This document shows, piece after piece, positions 23,507 through 31,885 of a stretch of DNA of 40,955 bases. The notes beneath the pieces were generated by a model. That model did no database searches. It saw nothing but the letters and a program-made list of their open reading frames with translations, and was not told the DNA's origin. This DNA comes from Archaeoglobus sp. JdFR-37 (GTDB lineage: Archaea > Halobacteriota > Archaeoglobi > Archaeoglobales > Archaeoglobaceae). Numbering within the stretch: the first letter of the stretch is position 1; each line of letters starts with the position of its first letter. The position numbers were made by a program, and so were the translations under genes. The stretch covers positions 1-40,955 of the forward strand of contig MTMY01000038.1 of NCBI GenBank assembly GCA_002010215.1, given 5' to 3'.

Positions 23507-23602
23507 TGAGCTAAGCTGGATGGAGAGAGATAAAAGATTAACTGGCTTCTGTTCGGAAATGGAAACGGCTAAGTTTATACCCTCTACCTAGTAAAAGCCT
23601 GC
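23507..23602. promoter_or_regulatory. Divergent promoter region of the dehydratase operon and the helicase
   Basis: The 96-bp gap holds one TATA box for each direction: TCTTTTATC (minus strand, 23529-23537, 26 bp before ATG 23506) and AGTTTATAC (plus strand, 23572-23580, 27 bp before GTG 23603). Both predict leaderless transcripts. Confidence 0.55.
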
Positions 23603-23638
23603 GTGGATGATACAGTGGATACCGTGGATGCCGGTAAT
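23603..23638 (+). repeat. GTGGAT 9-bp repeat at the helicase start
   Basis: GTGGAT occurs at 23603, 23615 and 23624, the last two 9 bp apart, all in frame with the GTG start. This is the third such array in the window. Confidence 0.6.
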
Positions 23639-25600
23639 ACAAAAATTCAAGATATCCAGGATTACATTCTGAAGCTTAAGAAGCTGATAGAGCTTGAAAG
23701 GGAAGCGGAGATTGAGGCTGTTAAGAGCGAAATCAGAAGGCTCAGCGGAGAGAAGAGGGAGAAGCTGGGCAGAGCTATTCTGAATCTGAATGGGAAAATA
23801 GTGGGACAGGAGTTCGATTACAGGCTTGTCAGATACGGCAGGAGAAAGGAGTTTGAGACTGAAATAGGCGTGGGAGATCTGGTTTTGATCAGCAGGGGAG
23901 ATCCTCTGAAGAGCGATTTGATGGCCACGGTTGTGGAGAAGGGGAAGCGCTACATTACTGTGGCGGTTGAGAGCATTCCCGCTTGGGCTCTGAAAAACGT
24001 GAGGATCGATCTCTACGTCAACGAAATAACCTTCAGAAGGATGCTGGAAAACCTTGACAGTCTGACCGAGAATGGTATTAAAGCCCTCAAGTTCCTTCTC
24101 GGGCTGAAAAATCCGGCGGTACCAGAAAAGGTTGATTTCCAGCCCTTCGATGAGCAGCTCAATGCCAGCCAGAAAGAAGCGGTAAGCCTTGCGCTGGGCA
24201 GTAAAGATTTCTTCCTCATCCATGGCCCCTTTGGAACTGGAAAAACAAGAACTGCTGCAGAAATCATACTGCAGGAGGGGAAGAGGGAAAACAAGGTTCT
24301 TGCAACAGCCGAAAGCAACATAGCCGTTGACAATCTTGTGGAAAGGCTTTTCGGGAAGGCCAGAATTGTCAGGCTCGGCCACCCATCCAGGATTTCCAGA
24401 CATCTGATAGAATCGTCCCTCTTTTACCAGCTTGAGCAGCACAAGAGGTTCAGGGAAGTTAAGGAGTTGCGAGAGAAAGCGGAAGAGGTGATGAGAGCGA
24501 GAGACAGGGAAACGAAGCCATCCCCTCAGTGGAGGAGGGGTTTGAGCGATGAAGAGATAGTGAGGCTGGCGAAGCGAGGAGGAGGAATGAGGGGTGTTCC
24601 TGCTAATGTAATACAGTCAATGGCAAGATGGATCGAGCTGAATAGGGAAGTACAGAACCTTCTGGCTTCATCCAGAAGGATTGAAGAGGATATCATGGAA
24701 GAGATCGTTCAGGAGGCCCAGGTTATTCTGGCCACAAATTCCACTGCTGCTTTGATAAATCCTGAAAAAACAGAATTCGATGTAGCGGTGGTGGATGAGG
24801 CATCTCAGACCACAACTCCAAGCCTGCTGATTCCGGTTGTAAGAGCAAAACGTTTTGTTCTGGCCGGTGACCACAGACAGCTCCCTCCAACGGTGCTGAG
24901 CCAGGAGGCAAAGGAGCTCATGGAAACTATGTTTGAAGAGCTCATAGAGAGTTATCCTGCCAATTCCAGAATGCTGGAAATCCAGTACAGAATGAATGAG
25001 AAGCTGATGGAATTTCCAAGCAAGGAGTTTTATGGTGGAAGACTGAAGGCCCATGATGACATCAAGAACATCTCCCTGAAGGACCTTGGCATCGGTAAAG
25101 CATCCAACAGCCCGTTCTGGAGCAGAGTACTGAATTGCGAGCCTCTGGTCTTCATCGACACATCAAAATGCTCTGATAAATGGGAGAGGCAGAGGAGAGG
25201 CTCATACTCCAGAGAAAATCCCCGGGAGGCTCAGATTGTTAAAAAAGTAGTGGAGAAGCTGCTTCAGCTTGGAGTAAAAAAGGAATGGATAGGTGTCATA
25301 TCTCCCTACGATGATCAGGTGGATCAGCTCAGGCAGATGATTTCTGGGGTTGAAATTAGCACTGTTGACGGCTATCAGGGTAGGGAGAAGGAGGTAATCA
25401 TAATCTCCTTTGTCAGAAGTAATAAGCACGGCGAACTCGGATTCCTTGAGGACCTGAGGAGGCTGAATGTGTCTTTAACCAGGGCAAGAAGAAAGCTGAT
25501 AGCCATAGGCGATAGCAGCACCTTGAAAACACACGAAACTTACAGGAGATTCATAGAATTTGTTAAAAGAAAGGGTAGCTTTGTTGAGTATTGCTGGTGA
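23603..25600 (+). CDS. Superfamily 1B helicase, UPF1/SMUBP2 (IGHMBP2)-like
   Basis: A 665-residue helicase that acts on RNA or DNA. All SF1 motifs are visible: Walker A GPFGTGKT (208-215), TAESNIAVDNL (Ia), VVDEASQTT (II), LAGDHRQLPP (III), EIQYRMNEKL (IV), STVDGYQGREKEVII (V) and NVSLTRARRKL (VI). An N-terminal beta-barrel domain (about 60-150) and a charged helical insert near residues 270-360 match the UPF1-like layout. The start is GTG 23603 with a TATA box 27 bp upstream, so it is probably leaderless. The first dozen codons are a 9-bp type repeat (VDDTVDTVDAGNT). The biological role of archaeal members is not clear. Confidence 0.93.
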   Translation: MDDTVDTVDAGNTKIQDIQDYILKLKKLIELEREAEIEAVKSEIRRLSGEKREKLGRAILNLNGKIVGQEFDYRLVRYGRRKEFETEIGVGDLVLISRGDPLKSDLMATVVEKGKRYITVAVESIPAWALKNVRIDLYVNEITFRRMLENLDSLTENGIKALKFLLGLKNPAVPEKVDFQPFDEQLNASQKEAVSLALGSKDFFLIHGPFGTGKTRTAAEIILQEGKRENKVLATAESNIAVDNLVERLFGKARIVRLGHPSRISRHLIESSLFYQLEQHKRFREVKELREKAEEVMRARDRETKPSPQWRRGLSDEEIVRLAKRGGGMRGVPANVIQSMARWIELNREVQNLLASSRRIEEDIMEEIVQEAQVILATNSTAALINPEKTEFDVAVVDEASQTTTPSLLIPVVRAKRFVLAGDHRQLPPTVLSQEAKELMETMFEELIESYPANSRMLEIQYRMNEKLMEFPSKEFYGGRLKAHDDIKNISLKDLGIGKASNSPFWSRVLNCEPLVFIDTSKCSDKWERQRRGSYSRENPREAQIVKKVVEKLLQLGVKKEWIGVISPYDDQVDQLRQMISGVEISTVDGYQGREKEVIIISFVRSNKHGELGFLEDLRRLNVSLTRARRKLIAIGDSSTLKTHETYRRFIEFVKRKGSFVEYCW

Positions 25601-25646
25601 GGTACTGGCGGGCTGAAAGGATTAATGGAAAATCAAAAATCAAAGA

Positions 25647-26906
25647 TCATAAAACCCTCATGTACTTCTCTCCCTGACCAAGCTCTTTCGTGGCATCTAT
25701 TCCCCATTTGTCTGACGTTTCGTTATCATAAGCGGAAGGATCAAGGCTGCTGCCCCTTGCACCCTTCACCACCACAAGATCTCTGCCAGCCTGAAATCTG
25801 GTGGCAATTGCATATTCAACATCCTCGCTGCTGTAGATGTTGATGTCTTCATCCACGACCACCACCCTTTTCAGACTCGGATGCCCTGTGAAGGCTGCAA
25901 GAATGGCGTTCTTCCCATCACCTTCCCTTTTCTTCTCAATCTGGACAATGGCATGGAAGTAATGTCGCCCACCAGCTGTCAGAACAACATTCCTCACCCT
26001 GCAGACCCTTGAAACTGCTTTGTAAATCTCCCCCTCATATGGCAGCCCCATCAGCAGCTGATGTTCGTAATCTGCAGGCGTTATTGAGTAGTAAACGGGA
26101 TTATCCTTAACGAACATGGCATCAAATTCCACAACCGGTTCCAGTCTTACTCTATCATAGGTGCCGGTCAGATCAACAAAGGGGCCTTCTTCAACCCTCT
26201 CAGCAGTAATTCTGCCGAAAAGAATGATTTCTGAATCAGGAATCAGCATATCATTTAGCCTGAAGAGTTCCAGCTTGCCCATCAGCTTTGCAGCATACCT
26301 GAACTCGCTCATGTCTGTTCTAGTTGAGGCAGCAAGCATGAAGAGGGGGTGTGGAGATATGGAAACTGCTATTGGTAGCTCTTTACCCTTCCCGACGGCT
26401 TCCTGCCACATCAGAAAGGTGTGGCGGGGCTGAACTAGGCGAATGGCAGCTCTTCTGTCATCCAGCACCATCATTCTGTGTATGCTTACGTTGTAGGCAT
26501 CGACATCATCAGCATTGCTCCACGGGAGTCGGGAGATAACACATCCCGCTGTTATGTACCTGGCCTTATCATGAGGGAAGTACTTTGGCACCGGTAAATC
26601 TGAAAGCTTGGCTTTTCTCTCCTTCAGCTCCAGTTGCTCTGGTTCTTCGCCAAGGGTAATCTCTCCATCTCTCTTGGAAACCTCTACCATAAAAGGTGCA
26701 AAATCCTCTCTGCATATTCCCAGATGACCACAAATGAGATCTCTTGTAGCCAGAAAGTTCGTTGCCAGCTTTTTACCTTCCACATTCAAAAGCAGCGGAG
26801 TCTGGCGGAGATCCTTTGAATGAATAAAATCCACAACCTTGTCATGCCTGATATCGTCATCAAACCTCTGATATGAGACACTTTTCAGGACATCCCGAAA
26901 ATTCAT
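25647..26906 (-). CDS. UbiD family decarboxylase, probable anhydromevalonate phosphate decarboxylase
   Basis: A 419-residue UbiD-fold enzyme that uses prenylated FMN. Features are the SRLPWSNADDVDAYNVSIHR block, the EGPFVDLTGTYD stretch with a conserved glutamate, and the C-terminal VVVDEDINIYSSEDVEYAIA and GSSLDPSA blocks. UbiD enzymes decarboxylate unsaturated acids. In the archaeal mevalonate pathway a member converts trans-anhydromevalonate phosphate to isopentenyl phosphate, which fits the dehydratase genes 2 kb away; this assignment is inferred. A TAAATAAG element lies about 24 bp before ATG, so it may have its own promoter although it follows arcS by 39 bases. Confidence 0.9.
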   Translation of the reverse strand: MNFRDVLKSVSYQRFDDDIRHDKVVDFIHSKDLRQTPLLLNVEGKKLATNFLATRDLICGHLGICREDFAPFMVEVSKRDGEITLGEEPEQLELKERKAKLSDLPVPKYFPHDKARYITAGCVISRLPWSNADDVDAYNVSIHRMMVLDDRRAAIRLVQPRHTFLMWQEAVGKGKELPIAVSISPHPLFMLAASTRTDMSEFRYAAKLMGKLELFRLNDMLIPDSEIILFGRITAERVEEGPFVDLTGTYDRVRLEPVVEFDAMFVKDNPVYYSITPADYEHQLLMGLPYEGEIYKAVSRVCRVRNVVLTAGGRHYFHAIVQIEKKREGDGKNAILAAFTGHPSLKRVVVVDEDINIYSSEDVEYAIATRFQAGRDLVVVKGARGSSLDPSAYDNETSDKWGIDATKELGQGEKYMRVL

Positions 26907-26945
26907 GTTGTAAGCTTTCTCAACTCTTATTTACCCTTTTTCCTA

Positions 26946-28589
26946 TCACTGCTCTCTATTTCTCCTCTTCCTCCGCACCTCTACTGCATATCCCTTGGTT
27001 GCCTCCACCATCTCATCGCCGAACATCAACGCCCTTCCAACGCCTATCATGGTGGAGTTGTAGAATACCACGTAGTCTCCCGGTTTTATTCTGCTGTCTG
27101 CCTCTAAAACTGCGGGGGCAAAAATTGTCCCTTTTGGGTCGAAATCATCAATTTTGACAGCGTATCTGTCAAGTTCAAGGAGCTTTTCGGCAAGCATGAA
27201 ATCGGGTTCCAAGCAGCCGTAGCGGGCATCTATTCTGGCAACTCTGAGCCTCTGATCAAACAGCTCCAGCTCAGGATACCTGCCCCTCGGCCTTCCACCA
27301 ACCTCCATTCCGAACTGATACAGGCAGGCATGCCTGAAAATTTCTTCATACAGGTCAAACGCTCCCTTATCAGCTTTCTCAAGCTCCAGTCTGAGCCTGC
27401 TGAGGGATTCCGACGATAAAACATTGCCCTCTGCCGTGAAGATACAATCCATTCCCGCAATGCTTAAAGCCTTCTCCACAGCCTTACTGTAACCCCCTTC
27501 CACGTGAGCGATAATAGTTTCGAATTCTCCCTTAATCAAAATACTTGCAAGCCTTTCAGCAACGAAATTAATCTCCTCCTCACTCCAGTACCCTGTAACA
27601 GGCGTATCGTAATTGATGGCAGGGTAAACAAGCTCCAACTCCCTCGGAACCACAAGGGGTGAGGAAATTATTATCTCGTTCACACCCCTTATGAGCCTAC
27701 CCACGGCATTTCTGATAGTTCTATGGGTTTTTGAAGTTAGATAGGGCTTTCTTGCGGAGCACGGGAGCAGCAGGACTGTTTTTGATTTGGGAGAATACAC
27801 TTCGGCCGAACGCTGAAAGAAATACGTTACCTCTGGCTTGCTGAAGGATTCAATTGTGTTGAAATACGCTGTACTTCTCCTGAACCTCTGGAACCTGGCT
27901 TTCTGGTATTTAGCGTTAATATAGGCTTTTAATTGGTCGTCGGCAATCCTCAGCATCACTGTAAGCTCTGGGCTGGCCTTGCACTTCATCTCCACGTAAT
28001 TTCTGAGCTCTTCCCTTTTGATTAACTCTCTTACGAGCATTGCTTCATTCTGCAGCATTGCTGTGTTATGTCTCACAACATTCTCTACATCAAGACCTTC
28101 TCTGCAAGCTTCACACTGACATGGGGGGTTAGAAATTGATGATACTTCAAGCTCGCCCCATGGGGTGAAGTAAAAGCCCTCATAGGCCCTTGAGATGGCC
28201 AGGATGTTGTCAAAGATGTCTACTCCAAGGTATGCCAGAATGGGAAGATTAGAAGGTGTTGCAGCAGCAACGGCGTAGATGGGTTTTACCGCACTTTCCT
28301 TTTTGATAGAAGTTATCAGCTCTACAACCCGTCTGGCAGGCATTGCCTTGAGACCTGTCAGCACTTCGATACCTTTATTTCTGGCCTTTAAGGCCTCATA
28401 AAGCTCTGGAGCTATATCTGAGGCGGCATCCGGTACAACTCCAAAATCCAGTTTCATGAATTCGTTCTCTTTTGTAAAATCGATGACATAAGGAGTCACA
28501 TAGCTGTTTTCCAGCCTGATTTCAGCTATTCTTGCAGCACTGTCTCTCTTGATTAGGGACACGTTTATCCGGAACTCATTTATCTCCAT
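26946..28589 (-). CDS. arcS: Archaeosine synthase ArcS
   Basis: Converts the preQ0 base already placed in tRNA position 15 toward archaeosine. The 547-residue protein has an N-terminal TGT-like domain (about 1-270) with a CQCEAC zinc-type cluster near 178-183, then the ArcS core with LLLPCSARKPYLTSKTHR (about 287-304), the signature of the family, and a C-terminal PUA domain (about 465-547, PKGTIFAPAVLEAD to GYAVEVRRK). It overlaps the end of tgtA by 10 bases, so both enzymes of the pathway are made together. The PUA domain would bind tRNA. Confidence 0.92.
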   Translation of the reverse strand: MEINEFRINVSLIKRDSAARIAEIRLENSYVTPYVIDFTKENEFMKLDFGVVPDAASDIAPELYEALKARNKGIEVLTGLKAMPARRVVELITSIKKESAVKPIYAVAAATPSNLPILAYLGVDIFDNILAISRAYEGFYFTPWGELEVSSISNPPCQCEACREGLDVENVVRHNTAMLQNEAMLVRELIKREELRNYVEMKCKASPELTVMLRIADDQLKAYINAKYQKARFQRFRRSTAYFNTIESFSKPEVTYFFQRSAEVYSPKSKTVLLLPCSARKPYLTSKTHRTIRNAVGRLIRGVNEIIISSPLVVPRELELVYPAINYDTPVTGYWSEEEINFVAERLASILIKGEFETIIAHVEGGYSKAVEKALSIAGMDCIFTAEGNVLSSESLSRLRLELEKADKGAFDLYEEIFRHACLYQFGMEVGGRPRGRYPELELFDQRLRVARIDARYGCLEPDFMLAEKLLELDRYAVKIDDFDPKGTIFAPAVLEADSRIKPGDYVVFYNSTMIGVGRALMFGDEMVEATKGYAVEVRRKRRNREQ

Positions 28590-30037
28590 ATAATCACCGC
28601 ATTTTCTGGCAGATCTTTGAGATACTCTCTCCAGACCTCTGAGGCGAAGATTCTGAATTTCTTATCCCTGTGATATGCCAGAAACTTCCTCAAACCTTCA
28701 ACGGCAATCAGAAACGCCTCAATTTCAACGTCGCTTTCCGGCATCTCCGCATGCCCTGCAGGGTAAACCTCCAGCATCTCTGCTGGAACAACTCCAAAGA
28801 CGGGCTTTAGGTAGAAATCAGCTGCAATGCCGTGGTCAGTTGAGATTGTCACCCCCTCTTTCTCCACATCAATCCTCAGAACCCTTTCATGATGCCTTGA
28901 AATGGCTGGCCTGGAACAGCTATCTGCGGAGGTGTAGAAGAAGACCTTCTTCATAGTGGGATCATACTTTTCCATCAGGGCCACGTATTTCCTCACAGCT
29001 CTCCACGCAGCCACCAGACTTGGATGGTTCCTGATTCTGCTCTCCACAAGTTCAAAGAGAGTGTTGTCCCTTATGGCCTGCTTTACCCTTCTGAGCTCCT
29101 CGAAGCTCACGTAGAGGTTGTGTTCTGCCATCAGCATCTGTCTCTCTTTCTTATCCATCCTTCTCAGCTCTTCAGGTGTGTGGGAGAGGCAGACAGGGCA
29201 GCTGCACGGGAAATACTGCAGTTCGGCAAGCTTCTTTGTTCCGTAAGGTGTAAGGTAGCGGTCATCCTTGGCATACAGGGCATAGGCAGCAGAGTCGAAA
29301 AGATCACAGCCTAAAGCAGTAAAGAGAGAGAAAACCATGGGATGGCCGGCACCGAAAAGATGTATGGGTTTAATGGGAGATATGACGCTCTTAACCTCCA
29401 GAATTATTTTTGCAACATCGGCAAAGCGGTAAGTGTCAAGGAGAGGAACAACACCCCCAACAGGTATCACGTCTCCAAGGTTTTGCACTTCTTCAGCACT
29501 CTTACGCCTGAGTTCTGGATGTGTTGAACCCTGAACTGGAGCGGCTAGGAGGAGCGGGTTGTCGTTCTGAAAATGGATCTGATGAGCCTCCCGCTCCCTT
29601 TCTAAAGTTATATTCAAATCGTTGCGGGCTGTATCAAAATCCGCATCTGGGGGCGTTGGTATGTCGAGAGGAACCACTATGTCGCTGCCTATTCTGTTCT
29701 GGAACTCAACAATTGTCCTGTTGTCTATCTCCACGTCTCCATACACCATGAGCTGATAACTGCCGCTGTCCGTCATCACCGGCAGATCTACGCCGAGAAG
29801 AGAGTGAAGCCCATTCTTCAACGCCTTCTCCCTGAGCTTTGAGGTTCGATAGATGATATAGGAGTTTGTTATGAGGATTTCTGCCCCAAATTTCTTCATT
29901 TCTGAGGGGGTGATGAAGTCAATATTTGGATTGATTACGGGCATCAAAGCAGGAGTTTCAACGCTGCCGTGGGGAGTCTCAAGCTTTCCGATTCTTCCCA
30001 TGGCATCTTTGTGGAGTATCTCAAAAACCTGACGCAT
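28580..30037 (-). CDS. tgtA: tRNA-guanine(15) transglycosylase (arcTGT)
   Basis: Exchanges guanine 15 of the tRNA D-loop for preQ0, the first step of archaeosine formation. The catalytic TIM barrel shows MTDSGSYQL (Asp90), VPLDIPTPPDAD with the nucleophile aspartate, PVGGVVPLL, and the zinc site FPCSCPVC with a later histidine. At 485 residues it is shorter than arcTGTs that carry a PUA domain at the end; here the PUA domain is on ArcS instead. A TTTTATA box (30060-30066) is 26 bp before ATG, giving a leaderless message. Confidence 0.94.
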   Translation of the reverse strand: MRQVFEILHKDAMGRIGKLETPHGSVETPALMPVINPNIDFITPSEMKKFGAEILITNSYIIYRTSKLREKALKNGLHSLLGVDLPVMTDSGSYQLMVYGDVEIDNRTIVEFQNRIGSDIVVPLDIPTPPDADFDTARNDLNITLEREREAHQIHFQNDNPLLLAAPVQGSTHPELRRKSAEEVQNLGDVIPVGGVVPLLDTYRFADVAKIILEVKSVISPIKPIHLFGAGHPMVFSLFTALGCDLFDSAAYALYAKDDRYLTPYGTKKLAELQYFPCSCPVCLSHTPEELRRMDKKERQMLMAEHNLYVSFEELRRVKQAIRDNTLFELVESRIRNHPSLVAAWRAVRKYVALMEKYDPTMKKVFFYTSADSCSRPAISRHHERVLRIDVEKEGVTISTDHGIAADFYLKPVFGVVPAEMLEVYPAGHAEMPESDVEIEAFLIAVEGLRKFLAYHRDKKFRIFASEVWREYLKDLPENAVIIWR

Positions 30038-30283
30038 CGCTCTGCTTTAAGCTGGCAGGTATAAAATTGTTTAGCATGCTTGGTTGGTTCCTGCTTCCAG
30101 CTAATTGATCCAGCTCAATCTTCTCAATATTTATCCCTCCCACCCAGCCCATCCTCCATCCCTTAGCTTCATCTGTTTGGATTTGATGGGGGTGCTGAAT
30201 GATTTAAGGGGGGTGATTTTAAGATAATCACAACCAGTAACCTTCGAAAACGTTATGTACTCAATACATCTGGTGTAAAAACC
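30038..30283. other. 246-bp divergent spacer with two promoters
   Basis: It holds TTTTATA for tgtA (30060-30066, minus strand) and GAAAACGTTATGTA for the membrane protein (30246-30259, plus strand). Between them is a pyrimidine-rich stretch (30110-30160) and a G-rich stretch (30186-30222). I see no gene or stable hairpin. Confidence 0.5.
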
Positions 30284-30718
30284 ATGGGGCTCTTCGGCAC
30301 AAAGGCCAGTCTGTTCTCAGATATAAGCCTGATTCTTGAATTCCTTGTTACGGCTTTCTTCATTGTAGGGATAAGGTATGCTGGAAAGGTGAAAAGGAAG
30401 CACTGCATGCTCATGGCCACAGCTTTCACCTTGGACGTCTCGTTCATGGTGAGCTACATGATAAAAAGCCTGATTGAAGGGAGAACAGAATTTGTGGGAC
30501 CTGAAACGATAAAACTCTATGTATATCTTCCAACCGTCATAATCCATTCCATCATATCGCTGCTGGTTCTTTTTATGGCGGCATACATGGTCTTCAGCGG
30601 GTTCAGGGGATGGACAGAAAGACACAGAAAACTGGGAATGCTTACATTCTACACATGGCTAATTTCCTTCGCCTCCGGCATCGCCGTTTATCTGCTGCTG
30701 TATGTCCTATTCATCTGA
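30284..30718 (+). CDS. DUF420-like four-helix membrane protein
   Basis: A 144-residue protein with four membrane helices at about 12-30, 42-62, 83-105 and 120-142. Conserved histidines (KHCMLMA, IIHSIIS, ERHRKLG) in or near helices fit the DUF420 family, which is often found with cytochrome oxidase or cytochrome c assembly genes and may bind haem or metal. Its convergent neighbours here are ccmC and ccmD. A TATA-like GTTATGTA is 29 bp before ATG. The function is not established. Confidence 0.7.
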   Translation: MGLFGTKASLFSDISLILEFLVTAFFIVGIRYAGKVKRKHCMLMATAFTLDVSFMVSYMIKSLIEGRTEFVGPETIKLYVYLPTVIIHSIISLLVLFMAAYMVFSGFRGWTERHRKLGMLTFYTWLISFASGIAVYLLLYVLFI

Positions 30719-30738
30719 TTTTTATCTGAATTTAGGCC

Positions 30739-30852
30739 TTACTTGAGTCTTTTTTCTATTTCCATGGCTTTCCTTAATGCTGTGAGGAACATTGCGGCGA
30801 TGACGATCATCACAGCCAGCGTGGCAGCAAAAACTGCTGTAAAGTCGCTCAT
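30739..30852 (-). CDS. ccmD: CcmD-like small membrane protein
   Basis: A 37-residue protein with one membrane helix (AATLAVMIVIAAMFLTAL) followed by a basic tail (RKAMEIEKRLK). Its ATG overlaps the ccmC stop as ATGA, and GGTGGAAG lies just upstream. Size, topology and place directly after ccmC match CcmD, which helps release haem-loaded CcmE from the CcmABC complex. It is too short to be found by length-limited ORF searches. Confidence 0.75.
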   Translation of the reverse strand: MSDFTAVFAATLAVMIVIAAMFLTALRKAMEIEKRLK

Positions 30853-31517
30853 TCTTCCACCTCCTCAGCCTTAATTTTCAGAAATTCCAGTTTTGATTCA
30901 AGAATGAAAAAAGAGATGTAAATCAGAAGAAAAGCCGTTATCATCATTCCCAGCGTAGAGCCAACTTTCACACCCAAGGAAATTCCAGAAAGGGGAACCG
31001 TGCTTGGAGAAGGATGAAGGGAGAAGTATATTCTGGTGGAGAAGTAGCTAAGGGGAACAGTTGCATATGCAAAGATTGCCAGAATAGATGAGTTCTTTGC
31101 CCTCTCCTCAGGGGTGTCGATGGAGGAGCGTAGCGCGAAGTAGGCAGCATAGGCGAACCAGAGGATCAGAACTGCCGTCTCTCTTGGATCCCAGTTCCAG
31201 AAAGAGCCCCAGGCAACCCTGGCCCATATAGATCCGCTAATAAGAGCTGCTGTGATGAAGAAAAAACCGGCTTTAGCTGAACTCGAAGCATAAATATCCC
31301 ATTTATAATCTCTAGTCCTAAGATAATTTATGGCTGTAACAAGAGTTACAGTAAAAGCCGTGAAGGACGTGATGGCTGATGGAACGTGGAAGAATATTAT
31401 GCGGTAATTGTTCTCAAGCTGCGGCTCAACTGATGGTGGGAGCATAACCAGGCCTCTGAAGCTACCATAGGCGAAAAGGAGAATTGCCAGAAGCATAACG
31501 GGTATAAGCTTCCTCAT
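30849..31517 (-). CDS. ccmC: Haem handling protein CcmC (cytochrome c biogenesis)
   Basis: A 222-residue protein with six membrane helices. The tryptophan-rich haem-binding motif WGSFWNWDPRETA (about 108-120) and flanking histidines (FFHVPSA near 44, SLHPSPS) mark the CcmC/CcsA family, which brings haem to cytochrome c assembly outside the membrane. A TATA element GGTTAAATATC (31540-31550) is about 28 bp before ATG, suggesting a leaderless message. CcmD follows; the exporter subunits CcmA and CcmB are 5 kb away on the other strand. Confidence 0.9.
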   Translation of the reverse strand: MRKLIPVMLLAILLFAYGSFRGLVMLPPSVEPQLENNYRIIFFHVPSAITSFTAFTVTLVTAINYLRTRDYKWDIYASSSAKAGFFFITAALISGSIWARVAWGSFWNWDPRETAVLILWFAYAAYFALRSSIDTPEERAKNSSILAIFAYATVPLSYFSTRIYFSLHPSPSTVPLSGISLGVKVGSTLGMMITAFLLIYISFFILESKLEFLKIKAEEVEE

Positions 31518-31624
31518 GGCTTGATTTTACATCTGACAGATATTTAACCTTTTACTTTGCCTTACTCAAGCATAACTTTCACATCACCCGAAAGTATTAA
31601 AACGTCTGAAGATAAAATAAATCC

Positions 31625-31855
31625 ATGGTTATCGGCGTTACCATGGTGAATGTCTCGCCTGGCAGTGAGAAAGAGGTTTATACCAAGGTTAAGGAGATGA
31701 AAAACGTCAGGGACATTTACCATGTGTTTGGAGAATTTGACTTCGTTGTGATAATTCAGGCTGACAGTCTATCCGACCTGAACAGAACTGTTGATGCGAT
31801 TAGAGAGATTAAAGGTGTTACTAAAACCCAGACGGTTGTAGGTGCAGAAATTTGA
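31625..31855 (+). CDS. Stand-alone Lrp/AsnC ligand-binding (RAM) domain protein
   Basis: The 76 residues are one RAM/AsnC C-terminal domain: VTMVNVSPGSEKEVYTKVKE, then HVFGEFDFVVIIQADS and IREIKGVTKTQTVV. There is no DNA-binding domain, so it is not a regulator on its own; it may form mixed oligomers with full Lrp proteins or sense amino acids. A TATTAAAA box (31595-31602) is 27 bp before ATG, giving a leaderless message. The top6B promoter seems to overlap its stop codon. Confidence 0.88.
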   Translation: MVIGVTMVNVSPGSEKEVYTKVKEMKNVRDIYHVFGEFDFVVIIQADSLSDLNRTVDAIREIKGVTKTQTVVGAEI

Positions 31856-31885
31856 AGATAAAAAGAAAAAACAGGCATTCAGAAC

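Noticed and set aside
23588-24442. Long minus-strand frame (284 codons) inside the helicase gene
   Set aside because: It is a shadow of the helicase codons. The plus-strand product shows all helicase motifs; the minus product shows none.
30110-30222. Structured RNA or riboswitch in the tgtA-DUF420 spacer
   Set aside because: Pyrimidine- and G-rich stretches are present but no stable stem or known motif could be made out.
31625-31855. Full Lrp/AsnC transcription regulator
   Set aside because: Only the ligand-binding domain is present; there is no helix-turn-helix and no upstream frame that could supply one.
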